Positions 15,529 to 23,843 of a DNA stretch of 64,000 bases are shown piece by piece. Location: assembly GCF_000165485.1 (NCBI RefSeq), contig NC_014623.1, positions 701,501 through 765,500 on the forward strand, written 5' to 3'. This stretch comes from Stigmatella aurantiaca DW4/3-1. Lineage in GTDB: Bacteria; Myxococcota; Myxococcia; Myxococcales; Myxococcaceae. How positions within the stretch are numbered: the first letter of the stretch is position 1; every line of letters begins with the position of its first letter. The position numbers and the translations under genes were made by a program. The notes under the pieces are model-generated. The model did no database searches. It was given only the letters and a program-made list of their open reading frames with translations, and was not told where the DNA came from.

Positions 15529-17834
15529 CCCGCGTTCTTCTTCTGTTGGCATTGCTGGCGGCGCCCATGGCCCACGGGGAGGCTCCCTCGCGGGTGCGCC
15601 GCCTGGCGCTGCTGGTGGGCGTCAACGATGGAGGGCCTGGGCGTGCGCGCCTGCGCTATGCCGCCTCGGATGCCCAGTCCTTCGCCCGGGTGCTGGGGGA
15701 GCTGGGTGGGGTCACCCCCGCGGATCGGGTGATGCTGCTGGAGACGGGGCGCGCCGGACTGCTGGAGGGGTTCACCCGATTGAAGGCCCTGGCCGAGTCC
15801 GCCCGGGCCTCGGGGGCGCACCGGGTGGAGGTGCTCCTGTATTACTCGGGGCACTCGGACGATGAGGGGCTGCTGCTCCAGGGCGAGCGCATGGACTATG
15901 GCGAGCTGCGCCGCGCGCTGGGGACGCTGCCCGCGGACGTGCGCATCGCGGTGCTGGACTCGTGTGCCTCGGGGGCCTTCGCGCGCCGCAAGGGCGGCTC
16001 CCCCCGGCCGGCCTTCCTGGTGGATTCGGGCGTTCAGGTGAAGGGCCAGGCCATCCTCACCTCGTCCAGCGAGGACGAGGCTTCCCAGGAGTCGGACCGG
16101 CTGGGGGGCTCCTTTTTCACCCACCACCTCGTCTCCGGACTGCGCGGGGCGGCGGACGTGACGCGGGATGGGCGGGTGACGCTCAACGAGGCCTACCAGT
16201 TCGCCTTCAACGAGACGCTGGCGCGCACCGAGCGCACCCAGGGCGGCGCCCAGCACCCGGCCTATGACATCGAGATGGCGGGCACGGGGGATCTGGTGAT
16301 GACCGACCTGCGTGCCACGTCGGCGGGGCTGGTGCTGACGGAGGCGCTGGAGGGACGCCTTTATGTGCGCGACGAGTCGGGCGCGCTGGTGGTGGAGTTG
16401 ATGAAGACGGCCGGCCGGCCCGCGGAGCTGGGGCTGGCGCCCGGCCGCTACCGGGTGCGGCGTGAGCTGGGAGGGGGCATGTCCGAGGCCAGCCTCGTGC
16501 TCACGGAAGGAAAGAGCACGCCGCTGGCGGCGGCCCACTTCAGCTCGGTGCTGAGCGAGGCCACGGTGTCACGCGGAGGCCCCGCGGGGGCCGAGGCCGA
16601 AGTCTCCGCGGTGGGGCCTGCCCGCAGGCGCGTGCCGTTCAACGCCAGCCTCGTCCCCGGGGTGAGCTTCAACGCGCTGGTGGCGGGCGAGGCGCCGGTG
16701 GAGAACGCCTTTGCGCTCGGGGTGGTCAACGACGGCACGGCCCTGCATGGCGCGGCCCTGGGACTGGGGGCCAATGTGTATGGCGAAGAGGTGAGGGGGC
16801 TCTCGGCGGCGGTGGGCATGAACATGGCGGGTGGCAAGACGCGGGGTGTCCAGGCCTCCGTGGGCCTCAACATCTCGGGAGGGGCGCTGAACGGGATGCA
16901 GGCGGCGGTGGGGGCGAACTGGGCGGGGGGGAGCGTGGAAGTGGGGCAGCTCGCGGCCGGGGTGAACGTGGCGATGGGGAGCGTCTCCGGCGTGCAGGGG
17001 TCCGCGGGGGTGAACGTGGCCGCGGGAGACTTCCGGGGAGCGCAGGCCACGGCCGGGGTGAACGTGACGCGGGGGGCCTTCCGCGGCCTCCAACTGGCGT
17101 CGGGGATCAACATGACGCAGAAGGGCTTCCACGGTGCTCAGGTCGCGGCGGGGGTGAACTGGGCGGGGGGCGCTCTGTCCGGTGTGCAGGTGAGTTCGGG
17201 CTTCAACCGCGCGCAGGGCCTCTCGGGCTTGCAGCTAGGTTTGCTCAACGTGGGCGGCGATGTGACGGGCGCTCAGGTGGGGCTCGTCAACATCGGCGGG
17301 GTGGTGAAGGGCGGCCAGGTGGGGTTGCTCAACGTGGCGAAGGAAGTGCACGGGGTTCCGCTGGGGCTGCTCTCCTTCGTGAAGGAAGGCCAACGCCATG
17401 TGGAGTTCTGGTCGAGCGATATCCAGCTCACCAACGTGGGGGTGAAGCTCGGCAGCCAATACGTCTACTCCACGCTCGTGGCGGGCATCGGGCCGGATGA
17501 CCGGTTCCAGCGCTTCAGCCTGGGGTTGGGCGTGGGGGTGCACCTTCCCCTGTCCTCGCGCTTCTGGGTGGACGTGGACACGGTGGCCAGCGGCGTCCAC
17601 AGCCGGGAGGAGCCCTTCCAGGGAGAGACCCTCCTGGCGCAGGCGCGGGTGATGGCTGGCTTCCAGATCTTCTCGCACTTCGCCGTGTTCGCGGGCCCCA
17701 CGTACAACGCCTACTTCGCGTTCTCGCCAGAGGGTCCACGCTCCATCACGACGATGAAGGTGTCCGAGCACAAACTGGGGAGCGATGGCACGGTGCAGCA
17801 CTGGCCGGGCTTGCAACTCGGCCTGCGCATCTGA
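15525..17834 (+). CDS. secreted caspase-family (C14) protein with surface repeats and barrel-like C-terminus
   Basis: A 769-residue exported protein. A signal peptide (MTRVLLLLALLAAPMAHGEA) is followed by a p20-like caspase domain (about 25-260) with catalytic His110 in LLYYSGHSDDEG and Cys147 in VLDSCASGAF. Residues about 260-400 are a linker with an Ig-like stretch. Residues about 420-620 hold roughly twelve tandem repeats of form GxQxxxGxNxxxGxxx, 16 residues each at first and 14 in the last few, like the LA_2272-type surface repeats. Residues about 625-769 have alternating hydrophobic strands ending GLQLGLRI, typical of an outer-membrane strand. It is last in an ECF sigma / anti-sigma operon. 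A caspase placed at the cell surface or periplasm is unusual. Confidence 0.83.
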   Translation: MTRVLLLLALLAAPMAHGEAPSRVRRLALLVGVNDGGPGRARLRYAASDAQSFARVLGELGGVTPADRVMLLETGRAGLLEGFTRLKALAESARASGAHRVEVLLYYSGHSDDEGLLLQGERMDYGELRRALGTLPADVRIAVLDSCASGAFARRKGGSPRPAFLVDSGVQVKGQAILTSSSEDEASQESDRLGGSFFTHHLVSGLRGAADVTRDGRVTLNEAYQFAFNETLARTERTQGGAQHPAYDIEMAGTGDLVMTDLRATSAGLVLTEALEGRLYVRDESGALVVELMKTAGRPAELGLAPGRYRVRRELGGGMSEASLVLTEGKSTPLAAAHFSSVLSEATVSRGGPAGAEAEVSAVGPARRRVPFNASLVPGVSFNALVAGEAPVENAFALGVVNDGTALHGAALGLGANVYGEEVRGLSAAVGMNMAGGKTRGVQASVGLNISGGALNGMQAAVGANWAGGSVEVGQLAAGVNVAMGSVSGVQGSAGVNVAAGDFRGAQATAGVNVTRGAFRGLQLASGINMTQKGFHGAQVAAGVNWAGGALSGVQVSSGFNRAQGLSGLQLGLLNVGGDVTGAQVGLVNIGGVVKGGQVGLLNVAKEVHGVPLGLLSFVKEGQRHVEFWSSDIQLTNVGVKLGSQYVYSTLVAGIGPDDRFQRFSLGLGVGVHLPLSSRFWVDVDTVASGVHSREEPFQGETLLAQARVMAGFQIFSHFAVFAGPTYNAYFAFSPEGPRSITTMKVSEHKLGSDGTVQHWPGLQLGLRI

Positions 17835-17840
17835 GGCGGT

Positions 17841-18287
17841 CTACTCGAACACCCGCTGCACGTTCAGAACCGAGGCATCTCCGCCCGGCCCAGCGTTCTT
17901 GCGCTGGGAGATGACGGCCTCCACCTTCAGGCCGCTCTTGCTGCCCGCCGCTGACATCAGCTCGTCCTTCTTGTCCTGCGTGGCGACCACCGCCGAGAAG
18001 TCCACCTCGTGGATCTGGATCCCCTCTTTGTCGGACTTGCCCGAGGGCACTGCCAGGAACGAGGGGCAGGGGGGCGCGAAGCAGCGGATGCCACTGTCCC
18101 GCACGAGGTAGGACTGCGGCTTGCCCAGCGCGGTGCCAGCGGAATCCTCCGAGGCGTTCTCGGACGGGACGGAAGACTTCGGAGAATGGGTCATCGGGGC
18201 GGACTCGGGAGAGGCTGAACGAGCGCACCCGGCCACCAGGCCGAGGCACAGCGCGGACAGCAGCAGGGGAGAGGTGCTCAAGGTCAA
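17841..18287 (-). CDS. DUF6748-like lipoprotein
   Basis: A roughly 148-residue exported lipoprotein: the lipobox LVAGC lies about 20 residues from the proposed TTG start and is followed by a Ser/Pro/Glu-rich linker. The folded part begins YLVRDSGIRCFAPPCPSF, a Cys-rich segment I associate with DUF6748 proteins of myxobacteria, and ends with KNAGPGGDASVLNVQRVFE. An ATG at 18389 is also in frame but would put over 50 residues before the lipobox, too long for a lipoprotein signal. Function is unknown. The gene converges on the caspase gene with 6 bases between the stop codons. Confidence 0.65.
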   Translation of the reverse strand: MTLSTSPLLLSALCLGLVAGCARSASPESAPMTHSPKSSVPSENASEDSAGTALGKPQSYLVRDSGIRCFAPPCPSFLAVPSGKSDKEGIQIHEVDFSAVVATQDKKDELMSAAGSKSGLKVEAVISQRKNAGPGGDASVLNVQRVFE

Positions 18288-18587
18288 GCCCTTGGAAAGG
18301 GGGCTTCCAGTCTCGGTCCTCTTCTCCCCCGAGGCCAGGGGGGCGACGGTCCTCTCCCCGTGCACACAACACTGCACACCAGTGCACATCGCGGATCACC
18401 CGCTGGGGCAGGCGGGTGGGCGGTGACCTGCCGGGTTGGAATTTCAGTCTGGACGGACGGGCCGAGCCTGGGGGAGGCGGGCGTCCCCGGGGCTCCTGGC
18501 AGTGATGCTCGTTCGTTGACGCTCCCCTTTCGCCGGGCTACACCCGCCCGGGCTGAGCCGCTTGAAAGAGGACGAGGACGCACCCCG

Positions 18588-19694
18588 ATGGAATTCCGCA
18601 TCGCCGCCGATGAGCTGAAGAAGGCCCTCTACCGTGCCCAGGGCATCGTGGAGCGCAAGACGACGATGCCCATCCTCGCCAACGTGCTCGTCAACGCCAC
18701 CAAGAGTGGCGTCACCGTCACCGCGTTCGATCTGGACATCGGTGTCGTCTCCGAGCACCCCGCCGAGGTCTCCAAGCCGGGCGCCGTCACGCTGAACGCC
18801 AAGTACATCTTCGACATCGTCCAGAACCTTCCGGACGCGCAGGTGACGCTCAAGAAGCTGGCCAACAACTACGTGGACATCGCCAGCGGCTCGGCGCACT
18901 TCAAGATCGTCGGCATGGCCGCCGAGGAGTACCCCAAGCTGCCCAAGGAGGAGAACGCGCCCCTGGTCCAGGTCTCCGGCAACACGCTGCTGGAGATGAT
19001 CAAGAAGACCCAGTTCGCCATCTCCTCGGACGAGACGCGCTACATCCTCAACGGCGTCTATTTCGAGCCTCAGTCTGGCGGCAAGGTGCGCATGGTGGCC
19101 ACGGATGGACACCGGCTGGCGCTCATCGAGCGGGAGCTGAACGGGGATTTCAAGCTCAAGGGCGGGGTCATCATCCCCCGCAAGGGCCTGATGGAGCTCA
19201 AGCGCCTCTTGGACGAGGCCCCCGACGCGGAGTGCCACCTGGGCTTCGCGGAGAACTCGGCGCTCTTCAAGAAGCCGGGCCTCACCATGGTGATGCGCCT
19301 GATCGACGGCCAGTTCCCCGAGTACCAGCGCGTCATCCCCAAGGAGGGCGAGAAGGTGGTGCTGGTCTCCAAGGTGCGCTTCCTGGAGGGGCTCAAGCGC
19401 ATTGCCCTCTTGTCCGCCGACAAGAGCTACGCGGTGCGCATCGGCCTGGAGCAGAACAAGCTGCTCATCACCTCCAACAACCCGGACCTGGGCGAGGCCC
19501 GTGACGCGCTGGAGATCGCCTACCGGGGCGGGGACATCACCATTGGCTTCAACGCGCGCTACCTCATCGACGTGCTCACGGTGACCGAGACGGACGAGGT
19601 CTCCTTCGAGCTGGGGGATGAGCACAGCCCCGGGGTGCTCCACGCGCCGGGCGACCGCAGCTTCACCGCCGTCGTCATGCCCATGCGCGTCTGA
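18588..19694 (+). CDS. dnaN: DNA polymerase III beta sliding clamp
   Basis: A 368-residue beta clamp, the ring that tethers DNA polymerase III to DNA. Three repeated clamp domains can be followed: MEFRIAADELKKALYRAQGI at the start, ISSDETRYILNGVYFE in domain 2, and the C-terminal signature FTAVVMPMRV that forms part of the hydrophobic protein-binding cleft. Length is standard. In many bacteria dnaN sits between dnaA and recF near the origin; here recF is about 1.9 kb downstream with two genes between, and dnaA is not in the window, as reported for myxobacteria. ATG 18588 lies 8-15 bases after purine-rich AAAGAGGA. Confidence 0.97.
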   Translation: MEFRIAADELKKALYRAQGIVERKTTMPILANVLVNATKSGVTVTAFDLDIGVVSEHPAEVSKPGAVTLNAKYIFDIVQNLPDAQVTLKKLANNYVDIASGSAHFKIVGMAAEEYPKLPKEENAPLVQVSGNTLLEMIKKTQFAISSDETRYILNGVYFEPQSGGKVRMVATDGHRLALIERELNGDFKLKGGVIIPRKGLMELKRLLDEAPDAECHLGFAENSALFKKPGLTMVMRLIDGQFPEYQRVIPKEGEKVVLVSKVRFLEGLKRIALLSADKSYAVRIGLEQNKLLITSNNPDLGEARDALEIAYRGGDITIGFNARYLIDVLTVTETDEVSFELGDEHSPGVLHAPGDRSFTAVVMPMRV

Positions 19695-19703
19695 AAACGT
19701 GCC

Positions 19704-20231
19704 TCAGGGCGCCTGGGACCTCGTCTTCGCCGTGGGCTTCTTCACCTTCCGGCCCTTCTCCCAGGCCTCCTCGGAGGTCAGCACGCCCCGCGCGTAGGTG
19801 CGCGAGGGCCCGTGCCGCTTGCCGGCCTGGAAGTAGGTCTCCGACAGGAGCTGGCCCTTGGCGTCGTACTCCACCGAGCGCCCCTCCAGCCTGTTGTCCA
19901 CGAAGTCTTCTTCCGACCAGGAGCCATCGGAGTTGAGGGCGACATGGCGGCCCTGCTTCTTGCCGTCCTTGTAGTTCCCCCAGCTCTGGCCCTCTCCGTC
20001 CGCGCACGTCACCGAGGGGCCGTGCCGCACCTGCCGGCCCTTCTTCGTCATCCGGCACTCCAGCGTGCCGGACGGGTCCTTGGGGCCGCCCGAGGCGGTG
20101 GCTCCCGGGGGACACGCCAGCGTCCAGGAGGCGCAGACGGCATCCGCCTGACGCTTGTCCATGGCCAACGCGGGCGAGACTGCCAGCAGTGTGGCGGCCA
20201 AGGTGGTCAAGGTGCGCGGGAACAACTTCAT
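19704..20231 (-). CDS. secreted MORN-repeat (YwqK-like) protein
   Basis: A 175-residue exported protein with a clear signal peptide (MKLFPRTLTTLAATLLAVSPALA). The mature part begins with a Cys-containing segment (CASWTLACPPG) and then shows MORN-like repeats typical of the so-called YwqK family: GPSVTCADGEGQSWGNYKDG, GRHVALNSDGSWSEEDF, GRSVEYDAKGQLLSETYF, GPSRTYARG. Such repeats form beta-hairpins and often mediate binding at membranes; the antitoxin label sometimes given to this family has no support here. The gene is transcribed against dnaN, with a 9-base gap between stops. Confidence 0.75.
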   Translation of the reverse strand: MKLFPRTLTTLAATLLAVSPALAMDKRQADAVCASWTLACPPGATASGGPKDPSGTLECRMTKKGRQVRHGPSVTCADGEGQSWGNYKDGKKQGRHVALNSDGSWSEEDFVDNRLEGRSVEYDAKGQLLSETYFQAGKRHGPSRTYARGVLTSEEAWEKGRKVKKPTAKTRSQAP

Positions 20232-20367
20232 GGGGGCCTCGAGTGCGAACAGTCAACATCGCCGGACCCGTGGGCCCGTGCCAAGGGGACTTCTACTGGT
20301 CAACCCCCCTGTCCTCCGGAACGGATGGCCTGCGACCTGCCCCGCCCCTCCTTATAGTGGAGAGACC

Positions 20368-21546
20368 GTGGCCACCCACCCTGACATTCTGCGGGAACGG
20401 CTGGAGGACCGTGCGGACCTCCTGGAGGCCTCACGGCTGCGCTACCGCGCCCTCCGGAGCATCCTGAGCGGGTTTTTCTGGAAAGAGCGGCTCCGGGCCA
20501 ACCTGGAGCTGCTGCGCGAGGTGGCCCTGGCGCAACCCGAGGTGGATGCTTCGCTCGCCGCCGCGGGCCGCCGGGCCGCCGCCGAGGGCTGGCCCCGGGA
20601 GTCGGCCCCCGTCCGGCTCCTGGACGAGGTGCGGCACCTGCGCGAGGCGGTCGCACAGGCCGTGAAGCGGCGGTTGGCGGACCGCGAACTGCCGGCCTTG
20701 CTGGGCGAGGCGATGGTGGCCCTGGAGGAAGAGGTGCTCGCCACTGGCCCGCTCCTGGGGGGCCGGACCTGGGCACGGGCCGTGGAGATTCTCCCCCGGA
20801 ACCTCCCGGAGCTGCGCGCCGCGTGTGCCGCGGCCGGTGTGCTCGAGGGCATCTTCAAGCGCCCCTTCCCGAAGGGGGTGCTGCCCTTCAACCGCGCCGA
20901 GGCGGACGAGCTGGGCCGCGCGCTGCCCCTGGGTGAGGTGGCGCTGCGCTCCTTGTGGGAGCGGCTGGACCGGTTCGACGAGACGGGCCGGGTGCGACCC
21001 TTCCTGGAGCGCAAGGTGCGCCGGATGCCAGGGCCCACGCCGCGCAGTGGCCCCGAGCTGCTGCTGCACGCGGCCTTCTGGTACGACGTGGCCCATGTCC
21101 GGCTGAGCGAGCTGCTGGAGGCGCGGCTGGAGCCCGTCGCCGCCCAAGACGAGGAGGTGCCCGTTTTGCTGGCCTGGCTGGTGGCGCGGGAGGACTCCCC
21201 GGAGGCGCGGCTGGAGGCCGGTGAGGTGCTCAGCGAGGGGCGCGCGGGCCTCTTCGAGCTGGCCATCGAGCTGGCCCTGCTCTCCCGGGGCCGTCCCGAG
21301 GGGGCCTGGAACGAAGAGGCGGCCTGGGTGCGGCTCTGGACGGCCGCCCACCGGGCCCGGGACGAGCAGGGAGAGGACGTGGAGCGGGTGCGCGAGGCGC
21401 TGCACCTCTTCATCCGCCTGCGGGGCCGGACGAATGTCCCGGCCCGGCTCTTCTCCCCGGACCAGGCGACGCCGATTCCCCTGGTCGGCGCGGACATCAA
21501 GGATCTGCCCGGGCTCGTCCAGGCGGCACGGGCCGCCGCACGTTAG
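20368..21546 (+). CDS. conserved hypothetical protein upstream of recF
   Basis: A 392-residue soluble, strongly charged helical protein (rich in Arg, Glu, Leu, Ala) with no signal peptide or membrane helix and no motif that I can name. The GTG at 20368, preceded by GGAGAGA, is chosen as start because the upstream frame runs antisense through the MORN gene. It ends 30 bases before recF and reads in the same direction, suggesting co-transcription. Its placement between dnaN and recF hints at a link with DNA replication or repair, but nothing in the sequence proves it. Confidence 0.7.
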   Translation: MATHPDILRERLEDRADLLEASRLRYRALRSILSGFFWKERLRANLELLREVALAQPEVDASLAAAGRRAAAEGWPRESAPVRLLDEVRHLREAVAQAVKRRLADRELPALLGEAMVALEEEVLATGPLLGGRTWARAVEILPRNLPELRAACAAAGVLEGIFKRPFPKGVLPFNRAEADELGRALPLGEVALRSLWERLDRFDETGRVRPFLERKVRRMPGPTPRSGPELLLHAAFWYDVAHVRLSELLEARLEPVAAQDEEVPVLLAWLVAREDSPEARLEAGEVLSEGRAGLFELAIELALLSRGRPEGAWNEEAAWVRLWTAAHRARDEQGEDVERVREALHLFIRLRGRTNVPARLFSPDQATPIPLVGADIKDLPGLVQAARAAAR

Positions 21547-21576
21547 GCCCCCGCTGCTGGCGAGAGAGCGTATAGG

Positions 21577-23034
21577 GTGACGGTGACCGTGCGCCTGCTT
21601 GCGCTCCAAGCCCAGAATTTCCGCAACCTGCACCAGGTCTCCCTGGCCCCGAGCCCTCACGCCACCATCGCCGTGGGACAGAACGGCCAGGGCAAGACGA
21701 ACCTGCTGGAGGCCCTCTATTTCCTGGCCACGCTCAAGCCGCTGCGCGCGGGCCGGCTGGCGGAGCTGGTGCGCTGGGGGACGAAAGGGGCCCGGGTCTC
21801 GGGCCGCTTTCTGCTCAAGGGGGCCGAGCGGGAGATCTCCGTGGAGGTGGGCGGTGGGGTGCGGCAGGCCTTCGTGGATGGCAAGAAGGCCTCCAGCCTG
21901 GAGGAGTACTTCGGCGGCGTCGCGGTGGTGGCCTTCACGCCCGATGATCTGGAGGTGGTGAAGGGAGGGCCGGAGGCGCGGCGCACCTTCCTGGACCGGG
22001 CGGTGTTCAACCGCTTCCCGGCGTTCCTCAAGGAGAGCCGGGACTACGCCCGGGCGCTGAAGAACCGCAACCGGCTGCTGCGCGACGGGCCCGCGGCGGA
22101 GGCGGCGTACCTGGACGCCTACGATGAGACGCTCGCGCGCGCGGGGGCCCGGGTGTACGTGCGGCGCCGAGCCCTGATGGCCGAGCTGGCGCCCCGGGCC
22201 CAGGCCACGTTCGCGTCCATCGGGCGCACGGTGGATCCAGCCGCCTATGGTTACCACCCCGCGCACCTGGCCCAGGAGTTCGCCGAGGTGGACGAAGTCC
22301 GGCTGGCGGATGCCCTGCTGGAGGCGCTGGCGGGGCGCAGGCGGAGGGACCTGGAGCGGGGCTTCACCTCGGTGGGGCCGCACGTGGACGACGTGGCGGT
22401 GACGCTGGGGGGCCGCAGCGCGCGTGCCTACGCCAGCCAGGGACAGCAGCGCGCGCTGGTGCTGGGCTGGAAGATCGCCGAGATCGAAAACCTCCACGCC
22501 GCGCTGGGCTTCCTGCCCTTGCTGTTGCTCGACGATGTGTCGAGCGAGCTGGATCCGGAGCGCAACGCGTACCTGATGGGCTACCTGGCCGCGAGCGGCG
22601 CCCAGGTGTTCCTCACCACCACGGATGCCTCGCTGGTCCGGGCGGCGGCGGCGCACGACACCCTGTGGATGGACGTGCACGCGGGGCAGGTGGCGCCCCG
22701 CCTCCTGGAGACCGGGACCTCAGAGGTGGTTCGTGCGCCGGGCCCTGGAGAAGCGCCAGCGCCGGTGGGTGGGGTGGGGCACCTCGTCCGTGGTCACGTG
22801 GCCGAAGGCGGTGAAGCGGAACTCCGCCCAGAGGATCCCGTAAGCCACGGCGAAGAGGAACGTGCCGAGCACCGACCACCAGGGGACGCTCATGAGGAGG
22901 CCCACCCCCGCGCCGAGCAGGAGCACCACCCCCATCGTGAGGGACACCTCGCGCCTGCGCCGGAACTCGCTGAAGGCCATCCCCATGGAGACGAGGGAGA
23001 CGGCCAGGAGGAGCCCCGCCAGCCCGAGCGCTGA
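21577..23034 (+). CDS. recF: DNA replication/repair protein RecF with abnormal C-terminal run-on
   Basis: RecF loads RecA at single-strand gaps with RecO and RecR. The ABC-type ATPase motifs are present: Walker A VGQNGQGKTNLLEAL (about residues 32-46), signature YASQGQQRALVLGWK, and Walker B LLLLDDVSSELDPERN near residue 320. A normal RecF would end around residue 370-380, near HAGQVAPRLLETG. Here no stop occurs until residue 485. The extra 105 residues are His/Glu/Pro-rich, have no family similarity, and lie entirely antisense to the membrane-protein gene 22720-23103. The extension may be a true read-through product or the result of a lost stop or frameshift near 22715. The GTG at 21577 is the likely start. 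Confidence 0.9.
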   Translation: MTVTVRLLALQAQNFRNLHQVSLAPSPHATIAVGQNGQGKTNLLEALYFLATLKPLRAGRLAELVRWGTKGARVSGRFLLKGAEREISVEVGGGVRQAFVDGKKASSLEEYFGGVAVVAFTPDDLEVVKGGPEARRTFLDRAVFNRFPAFLKESRDYARALKNRNRLLRDGPAAEAAYLDAYDETLARAGARVYVRRRALMAELAPRAQATFASIGRTVDPAAYGYHPAHLAQEFAEVDEVRLADALLEALAGRRRRDLERGFTSVGPHVDDVAVTLGGRSARAYASQGQQRALVLGWKIAEIENLHAALGFLPLLLLDDVSSELDPERNAYLMGYLAASGAQVFLTTTDASLVRAAAAHDTLWMDVHAGQVAPRLLETGTSEVVRAPGPGEAPAPVGGVGHLVRGHVAEGGEAELRPEDPVSHGEEERAEHRPPGDAHEEAHPRAEQEHHPHREGHLAPAPELAEGHPHGDEGDGQEEPRQPER

Positions 23035-23103
23035 ACGGGCATACAGGTTGGCGATCGACAGCAGGAACAGCCCAAGACCCAAGAGCGCCAATCCTCCATC
23101 CAT
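22720..23103 (-). CDS. small four-helix inner-membrane protein
   Basis: A 127-residue membrane protein with about four hydrophobic segments: GLALLGLGLFLLSIANLYA, ALGLAGLLLAVSLVSMGMAF, LTMGVVLLLGAGVGLLMSVP and SVLGTFLFAVAYGILWAEF. The C-terminal tail is basic. GGAGGAGG sits 7 bases before ATG 23103, an excellent ribosome binding site, which argues that this gene is real and that the antisense recF extension is not a conserved coding region. No family is recognised. Its stop codon falls within the recF frame about 10 codons after the expected end of RecF. Confidence 0.75.
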   Translation of the reverse strand: MDGGLALLGLGLFLLSIANLYARSALGLAGLLLAVSLVSMGMAFSEFRRRREVSLTMGVVLLLGAGVGLLMSVPWWSVLGTFLFAVAYGILWAEFRFTAFGHVTTDEVPHPTHRRWRFSRARRTNHL

Positions 23104-23336
23104 GGCAGTGCCTCCTCCAGCAGTGTCCAAGACGAAACATCGCCACGGCACACGGTGGGAGCACGGCATGGTGTCAGGCGCTCCGCGCCCTTGCCTGGAG
23201 GGCAGGAAACAACCCAGGGAGGGTGAGGGAGTCATGCCCCTGGGGAATCGTTTGGCACCGAATCAACCTTTGCTTCCCTGACCCACTAGGCGTTTGCCCA
23301 TCCGTGCCTAGCTTCCGTTTCCTCGGAGACGGAGGA

Positions 23337-23843
23337 ATGAAGAGGACCCTGATAGCGCTTGCCCTGCTGGCCTTGCCCCTTTCGACGGGCTGCCGCCGCG
23401 TGAGCTTCGAAGATTCGATGCTGTCCAAGCGGGACGTGGACTACCGCATTGGCGAGCTGCCGGAGCACTGGCACCGCGTCTACCTCAAGGACAATGATCT
23501 GGCCTTCTCGGAGACTGGCACGGGGCGCGCCCTGTCCATCAACTCCACCTGTGAAGGCCACGACGACCCGCCGCTGCCGGTGCTCACGCGCCACCTGGTC
23601 ATGGGCTTCACGGACCGCGAGGAGCAGTTCCAGAAGCTCATCAACCTGGATGGCCGTGAGGCGCTGCGCTCGCGCTACCTGGCCCGGCTCGACGGGGTTC
23701 CCGTGGAGCTGGAGATGGTGGTGCTCAAGAAGGACGGCTGCGTCTTCGACTTCACCTATGTCGCCCCTCCTGGCCAGGCCGAGGAGCGGATGGCGGACTT
23801 CGACGGCCTGCTGGCGGGCTTTCACTCGGAGCGCAACGGATGA
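23337..23843 (+). CDS. lipoprotein at the head of the mla operon
   Basis: A 168-residue predicted lipoprotein: MKRTLIALALLALPLSTGC gives a signal peptide with a lipobox at Cys19. The rest is soluble with no recognised domain; a second Cys pair (STCEGHDD and KKDGCVFDF) might form a disulfide. ATG 23337 follows GGAGGA closely; an upstream frame exists but has no signal-peptide logic. The stop overlaps the mlaE start (ATGA), so it is the first gene of the lipid transport operon and may act as an envelope accessory of that transporter. Confidence 0.75.
   Translation: MKRTLIALALLALPLSTGCRRVSFEDSMLSKRDVDYRIGELPEHWHRVYLKDNDLAFSETGTGRALSINSTCEGHDDPPLPVLTRHLVMGFTDREEQFQKLINLDGREALRSRYLARLDGVPVELEMVVLKKDGCVFDFTYVAPPGQAEERMADFDGLLAGFHSERNG

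Noticed and set aside
20431-22680. 749-codon minus-strand frame
   Set aside because: Antisense to recF and its upstream gene.
23250-23280. TGGCAC followed by TTTGCT, resembling a sigma-54 promoter
   Set aside because: The distance between GG and GC is far larger than the required spacing.
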